Shown: positions 47,807-50,767 of the stretch, one piece after another
Position numbering within the stretch: position 1 is the first letter of the stretch
Layout of the letters: every line of letters begins with the position of its first letter
Virus record (IMG/VR): IMGVR_UViG_3300031951_000241
Location: 1 to 50,767 of that record
Length of the DNA stretch: 50,767 nt
Source of the DNA: a virus
Strand: one strand, 5' to 3'
The notes under the pieces: model-generated
Databases searched by the model: none
Seen by the model: only the letters and a program-made list of their open reading frames with translations
Told to the model about the DNA's origin: nothing
Made by a program: the position numbers and the translations under genes

Positions 47807-48220
47807 TCAGAGCCTCTCGACGTTCGCCTCGATGAACGAAGCGATCTGGTCGAACGATTGGCACCCATCGTTCAACTCGGTGAGGTAGTTGCCCCCGGCA
47901 CTGGGGTTGATCGACCCCAGCCCGGCCCACTCGCGCACCGGCACCGGCAAAACCCCCTCGGCCTGGAACGCCCCGCACCGGTAGGCACACACGCGAGTCA
48001 CTCCCGGCTCGTTGTGGGCGTTAGGCAACCAATCGACAACGCCGCCGACACCGACCTGGGACTCGATGAACTCCTTGTGCAAGTCGCACAGCACACCGAG
48101 ACAGCAATGCCCAACGGCACCGGGGTCTTCGTTCGCCGGGCCGCGGAGCGTACCCTTGGCCTGGACGTAATGACCCGACCGCAGCGCGGCAACCCACTTC
48201 GCAGCAATCTTTGAATCCAT
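47807..48220 (-). CDS. phage LNDG / KWVxALRSG-type protein
   Basis: A 137-residue protein from ATG 48220 (AAAGGG upstream). AAKWVAALRSGHYVQAKGTLRG and HCCLGVLCDLHKEFIES are wording I associate with a common phage protein group, and NYLTELNDGCQSFDQIASFIEANV also fits it. Cys pair HCCLGVLC may bind metal. Function unknown. It is among the motif-separated genes. Confidence 0.7.
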   Translation of the reverse strand: MDSKIAAKWVAALRSGHYVQAKGTLRGPANEDPGAVGHCCLGVLCDLHKEFIESQVGVGGVVDWLPNAHNEPGVTRVCAYRCGAFQAEGVLPVPVREWAGLGSINPSAGGNYLTELNDGCQSFDQIASFIEANVERL

Positions 48221-48310
48221 GACAGAAACCCTTTGTGCTAGGGGGTAGGGCGGGGCCGGCACCGTGCCGACCACCGCCACCACCCCGGAAAATCAACTCT
48301 CCACACCCCT
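48221..48310 (-). promoter_or_regulatory. leader element copy 5
   Basis: Leftward strand: AGGGGTGTGGAGAGTT (48310-48295) begins in the TAG stop (48311-48309) of the 48309-48896 gene. Then hairpin GGTCGGCA-CGG-TGCCGGCC (48272-48254) follows, and CACAAAGGGTTTCTGTC before ATG 48220. The last piece, AAAGGGTTTCTGTCATG, is nearly the same at the next upstream gene (48896). Confidence 0.62.
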
Positions 48311-48896
48311 ACGCCACCCCGTACCCGTCGGCGATACGCTTGGCGATCTGTCGGTAGAACCCCGCATCGTCTACCTCGCACCGAAACTCTGCCTTGGCGT
48401 TGATTGCCATGAACACGGGCATCGCAGACTCCCAATCGGGAAGACGAAACGCCGCGCCGCACGAACCACACTCACAGACGATGACAAGCCGCCCCTCATG
48501 GAGTCTTTGCTGCCGGATGACCACGTTTCCCCGGTAGCCGTTCCGGTGAATCTTCACCCCGTCCATCGCCTTGGCACCCTCGGGGCAGGGCAGACACACG
48601 TTCAGCCCGTACTCCGTGTTGATGAACTGCACGGTGTAGTGGTCGATCGACTCCCGCATCCACGGGAAATCAACCGTGACGCCGATACCCCGGCCATAGT
48701 CCTCGAAGTCGCCGGGATTCTTGGCATCCTCGTCGGGCCACGGGAAACGGAAACGGAGAGCCGCCGCATCGCGAACCGGATCGACGTTGCCGGGCAGCGG
48801 CGACACCTTGGAACGCTGATCGTAGCGCAGATACCACATATCCTCGCACGTTCCGATCTTGACCTCGCGACCACCGAACTTTGCATACTCGCCCAT
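48309..48896 (-). CDS. unknown protein (195 residues)
   Basis: An acidic/basic mixed protein: KFGGREVKIGTCEDMWYLRYDQRSKVSPLPGNVDPVRDA opens with beta-rich parts. A Trp/Pro middle follows (DEDAKNPGDFEDYGRGIGVTVDFPWMRESID), then CECGSCGAAFRLPDWE with a Cys triplet. The CECGSCG could be a zinc knuckle. It may be a single-stranded-DNA or nucleotide-associated protein, but there is no firm match. ATG 48896 has AAAGGGG upstream. Confidence 0.62.
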   Translation of the reverse strand: MGEYAKFGGREVKIGTCEDMWYLRYDQRSKVSPLPGNVDPVRDAAALRFRFPWPDEDAKNPGDFEDYGRGIGVTVDFPWMRESIDHYTVQFINTEYGLNVCLPCPEGAKAMDGVKIHRNGYRGNVVIRQQRLHEGRLVIVCECGSCGAAFRLPDWESAMPVFMAINAKAEFRCEVDDAGFYRQIAKRIADGYGVA

Positions 48897-48974
48897 GACA
48901 GAAACCCCTTTGGTGAAAGACGGCGACGCCCCCGGCCGGCGAAGTTGCCGACCGGGGAGCGTCGCCCCCTGGAA
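48897..48974 (-). promoter_or_regulatory. hairpin-rich gap before the 48309-48896 gene, motif absent
   Basis: On the leftward strand this gap holds GGGGGCGACGC...GGGGGCGTCGCC arms enclosing CCCCGG/CCGGGG, so a long hairpin is likely. The AGGGGTGTGGAGAG-type motif is missing here, unlike the other leader copies. CACCAAAGGGGTTTCTGTC precedes the ATG. It may be a transcript hairpin or terminator without U-tract. Confidence 0.5.
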
Positions 48975-49601
48975 TCAACCGGCCGCCGCCACCGACGCAT
49001 CGACCTGGAAACCACCGAGCGGAGCCGGCATCGAACCGCCGTTCTCCGTTGCCACCGGCATCGCGACGGCCCGAATCACTTCGCCCGTTGGTGCCTTGGC
49101 GTCGATCCGCACCGCGGAGTGTTCATCGGTGAAGTGAAACGTGGCACGCGACGCTCCGGCCTCGACAAACACCTTGCACAGATTCGCCAGCAACTCGCAG
49201 TCGAGCCGGATGGCGAACTTGGGCGTCATATCGGGGAAGACATCGCGCCACCGGGGGAAGCGACCCTCGACCACATCGGCGACCATCGGCACCGGCGACT
49301 TCTTTCCGTAGACCATCGCCACCGGGGTGGCATTGACCAGCGACATCTCCATCCGCTCGTCGCACTTCGCCTTGCACACCGCACCGAACGCCTTGGCAAG
49401 AGCCTTGCCGTTGACGATCGTGTTGACCGGCTGCGATGACTCAGAGCCGTAGGACACATTGACCAGGATGCGACCGTCAGTTGCCGTGAGGTTGACCACA
49501 CCGTCAGCGACCTCGACGTTGACGCCACCAAGGGCGTAGCGGGAGGACGTTGCGTCAGCACACCCGACGATCGACCGAATGAACTTGGGAAGACGAATCA
49601 T
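48975..49601 (-). CDS. beta-clamp-like protein (DNA polymerase III beta type)
   Basis: A 208-residue protein. RYALGGVNVEVADGVVNLTATDGRILV (residues about 21-47) matches the clamp wording (YALGG, ATDGR). VVEGRFPRWRDVFPD (about 110-124) resembles the later clamp motif (..G.FP.w..v.P). The host clamp has about 370 residues with three domains, so this is a shorter, two-domain-like form. It may act as a phage processivity factor, or as a clamp mimic. ATG 49601 has GGAG nine bases upstream. It opens the leftward arm from the divergent control region. Confidence 0.72.
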   Translation of the reverse strand: MIRLPKFIRSIVGCADATSSRYALGGVNVEVADGVVNLTATDGRILVNVSYGSESSQPVNTIVNGKALAKAFGAVCKAKCDERMEMSLVNATPVAMVYGKKSPVPMVADVVEGRFPRWRDVFPDMTPKFAIRLDCELLANLCKVFVEAGASRATFHFTDEHSAVRIDAKAPTGEVIRAVAMPVATENGGSMPAPLGGFQVDASVAAAG

Positions 49602-49658
49602 TGCAAGAGACTCCAGGGGGAATGGCGGGGCGAAACCGATCGACCCACCGGGGGAATG

Positions 49659-49675
49659 TCTCTACACACCCCCCT
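49659..49675 (-). promoter_or_regulatory. leader element copy 6 (leftward)
   Basis: TAGGGGGGTGTGTAGAGA on the leftward strand (49675-49659), followed by ACATTCCCCCGGTGGG and the clamp-like gene start. It is the partner of copy 7 in the opposite direction. Confidence 0.6.
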
Positions 49676-49856
49676 AGTAACACAGACAAAACACAGTCAA
49701 AACGCCGGTTACTACTGGCATCCCGCCGGGAAGCCGAAAGCCGCCGGCACCGGCACCGTGCTAGTAGCACCTAGCAGGGAAGCAACCGCCGGCCGCCGGC
49801 CGCGTTACAAAGCAACCGCCGCCAGGAAATCGCGGCAGCCGCCGCCGGGAAATCGT

Positions 49857-49914
49857 GGGGGGGTGTGTAGAGATAGGGGGTAGAGCGGTGCCGGGCCGGG
49901 CCGGCGACGCTCTA
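49857..49914 (+). promoter_or_regulatory. leader element copy 7 (rightward) with hairpin
   Basis: GGGGGGTGTGTAGAGATA at 49857-49876 on the rightward strand, followed by TAGAGCG paired with CGCTCTA (49881-49914) enclosing a GC-rich middle. Then comes GGATGGAG before ATG 49944. This shows the element works in either direction relative to the map, always in the gene's own direction. Confidence 0.62.
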
Positions 49915-49943
49915 ACAACCAACCCCCGGATGGAGAACTGACG

Positions 49944-50441
49944 ATGCCCCCGAAAGCAACCACCGCCCCCGCCCTTCCCCTGGACGCCGCCGCCGAGTTG
50001 CAGCGGCTCCGAGCCGAACGCGACGCCCTTGTCGCCGAACGCGACGCCGCCCGCGCCGACGCCGACAAGGCCAAGGCCGAACGCGACGCCGCCGCCAAGG
50101 CCACCACGGGAAAGACGCCCGGATTCCATCCCATCACCGAACTGAGTGAAGGCGATCGGAAGGCGGGAATCGTCGCCAAGGCGTGCGCCATCCTCCCGAA
50201 CGGCCGGCGGTTCGACTATGCCGTGAAGGTCGGCAGCGACGGCCGCCGATACGTCAGGGAGGACTATGAGCGGCGGTTCGTGTCGGACGGCCGAGGGGGC
50301 AAACGGCCGACGAGCGGCCTTGACGCCACGATCGGCGACTTCGCCTACGTCCAGCAATGGCGGGTCGAGAACCCCGCCGTTCTGGCCGCCGCGGCTACAT
50401 GGGCCGCCGACCATCTGGCCGAGCCGACCGCCGCCGGTTGA
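49944..50441 (+). CDS. coiled-coil protein, unknown
   Basis: A 165-residue protein with an N-terminal coil (AAELQRLRAERDALVAERDAARADADKAKAERDAAAK, residues 14-50). A compact domain follows (FHPITELSEGDRKAGIVAKACAILPNGRRFDYAVKVGSDGRRYVREDYERRF) and a helical Ala-rich end. GGAG lies before the ATG. It is divergent from the clamp-like gene and ends in a strong terminator. It might be an oligomeric DNA-associated factor; no family is known. Confidence 0.68.
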   Translation: MPPKATTAPALPLDAAAELQRLRAERDALVAERDAARADADKAKAERDAAAKATTGKTPGFHPITELSEGDRKAGIVAKACAILPNGRRFDYAVKVGSDGRRYVREDYERRFVSDGRGGKRPTSGLDATIGDFAYVQQWRVENPAVLAAAATWAADHLAEPTAAG

Positions 50442-50476
50442 ACCGGGGACGATCGACAACCCGACGCGAGACGATC

Positions 50477-50507
50477 GCCCCCCCGGCTCCGGCCGGGGGG
50501 GCTTTTC
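50477..50507 (+). terminator. rho-independent terminator
   Basis: GCCCCCCCGGC (50477-50487), loop TCCG, then GCCGGGGGGGC (50492-50502), an 11-bp all-GC stem, followed by TTTTCTCG. It lies about 35 bases after the stop of the 49944 gene. Confidence 0.9.
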
Positions 50508-50516
50508 TCGTTTCCA

Positions 50517-50743
50517 GGGGCCGGGGCCGGGGCCGGGGCCGCCGGCCAGGGCGACGGCCAGGGCGGGCCGCCGGGGCCGCCGGCCAGGGCGACGGCCAGG
50601 GCGACGGCCAGGGCGACGGCCGGGGCCGCCGGCCAGGGCGACGGCCAGGGCGACGGCCAGGGCGACGGCCAGGGCCGGGGCCGGGGCCGCCGGCCAGGGC
50701 GACGGCCAGGGCGACGGCCGGGGGCCGGGGCCGGGGCCGCCGA
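50517..50743. repeat. GC-rich 12-bp tandem repeat tract
   Basis: The tract repeats GGCCAGGGCGAC (12 bases) many times, mixed with GGCCGGGGCC blocks, over more than 200 bases. It has no clear gene; the frame would read Gly-Gln-Gly-Asp repeats. Such GC repeats near a phage end may be a replication or packaging-linked region, a variable repeat, or an assembly-prone zone. It follows the terminator. Confidence 0.75.
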
Positions 50744-50767
50744 GGGGGTTTACGCGGGCGCGCGCAC
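50744..50767. other. window end, nothing identified
   Basis: The last 24 bases after the repeat tract (GGGGGTTTACGCGGGCGCGC) are GC-rich with no visible feature. Confidence 0.4.

Larger units (their letters stand above)
49602..49943. promoter_or_regulatory. divergent control region
   Basis: This 342-bp gap separates the leftward clamp-like gene and the rightward 49944 gene. It carries two inverted copies of the repeated motif: TCTCTACACACCCCCCTA at 49659-49675 (leftward) and GGGGGGTGTGTAGAGATA at 49857-49876 (rightward). Other content: palindrome GTGCTA-G-TAGCAC near 49758, direct repeats AAGCAACCGCCG, GGAAATCG twice, and the GC hairpin TAGAGCG...CGCTCTA at 49881-49914. No good gene in it. 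It is the best candidate for a bidirectional promoter or early control region. Confidence 0.55.

Noticed and set aside
48264-49439. 391-residue rightward open frame
   Set aside because: Runs antisense across two leftward genes and their leader; no domain wording.
49761-50459. 232-residue leftward open frame
   Set aside because: Antisense to the 49944 gene, which has a ribosome site and is followed by a strong terminator; this frame is a Gly/Arg/Val-rich shadow.
50517-50743. CRISPR array
   Set aside because: The units are 12 bases and contiguous with no unique spacers; this is a simple tandem repeat.

Overview
The window is a GC-rich bacteriophage genome segment. It carries a large terminase, portal, tail nozzle-like protein, tail-fibre-like protein, very large internal virion-type proteins, an integrase, a recombination module and a phage sigma factor. 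There is no tape-measure, sheath or baseplate set, and the big alanine/glutamine-rich internal proteins fit a short-tailed (podovirus-like) virion. The host is probably a high-GC Gram-negative bacterium. Small genes with the wording LTDEER..AI...LLERL, a Ser recombinase, and a MoxR/VWA plus sliding-clamp-like set make me suspect Planctomycetota, but that is memory-based inference and weak.

Layout. (1) 1-26054, all rightward: terminase, portal, an endonuclease VII-like HNH nuclease, head-tail adaptor, a 1698-residue nozzle/hub protein, small virion proteins, internal proteins, a 1052-residue LamG-like repeat protein, a 1279-residue internal protein, and two small conserved proteins. Genes are tightly packed with ATGA/GTGA overlaps. 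No major capsid protein or scaffold is recognisable. (2) 26055-27400: lysogeny spot, with a leftward tyrosine recombinase and, just behind its start, the 3' half of a tRNA(CAU) gene that I read as attP. (3) 27328-33603, rightward: RecE-like exonuclease, ERF annealing protein, SF2 helicase, a 357-bp non-coding stretch full of hairpins, then small nucleases (HNH, Hjc-like), GNAT, DUF3310 and other small early genes. (4) 33566-36269, rightward: membrane/lysis-like cassette with a papain-like cysteine protease, small membrane proteins and a sigma-70-like factor. (5) 36094-49601, leftward: many small genes (Ea22-like, DUF551-like, YkgJ-like, an HTH protein, a serine recombinase), then a MoxR AAA+ ATPase with a metallopeptidase/VWA protein, several unrecognised proteins and a beta-clamp-like protein. 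The part from about 43200 to 49680 is punctuated by a repeated leader: a 14-17 nt motif (AGGGGTGTGGAGAG type) at or just after the upstream stop codon, a strong GC hairpin, then a pyrimidine-rich stretch before the next start. (6) 49602-50767: a divergent control region with two inverted copies of that motif, one rightward gene with a strong terminator, and a GC-rich 12-bp tandem repeat tract.

How it works together (inference): the phage packages DNA with a TerL motor and ejects internal proteins with its genome. It can integrate at a host tRNA(CAU) gene. It recombines DNA with a RecE/ERF pair plus junction nucleases, and may drive late genes with its own sigma factor. The leftward arm looks like an early or accessory region with its own repeated control element and a MoxR-VWA chaperone-type module. 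The most unusual points are the repeated leader element, the attP core lying inside the 5' end of the RecE-like gene, the structured intergenic RNA candidate at 30749-31105, the papain-like protease in the lysis-like cassette, and the MoxR/VWA set.
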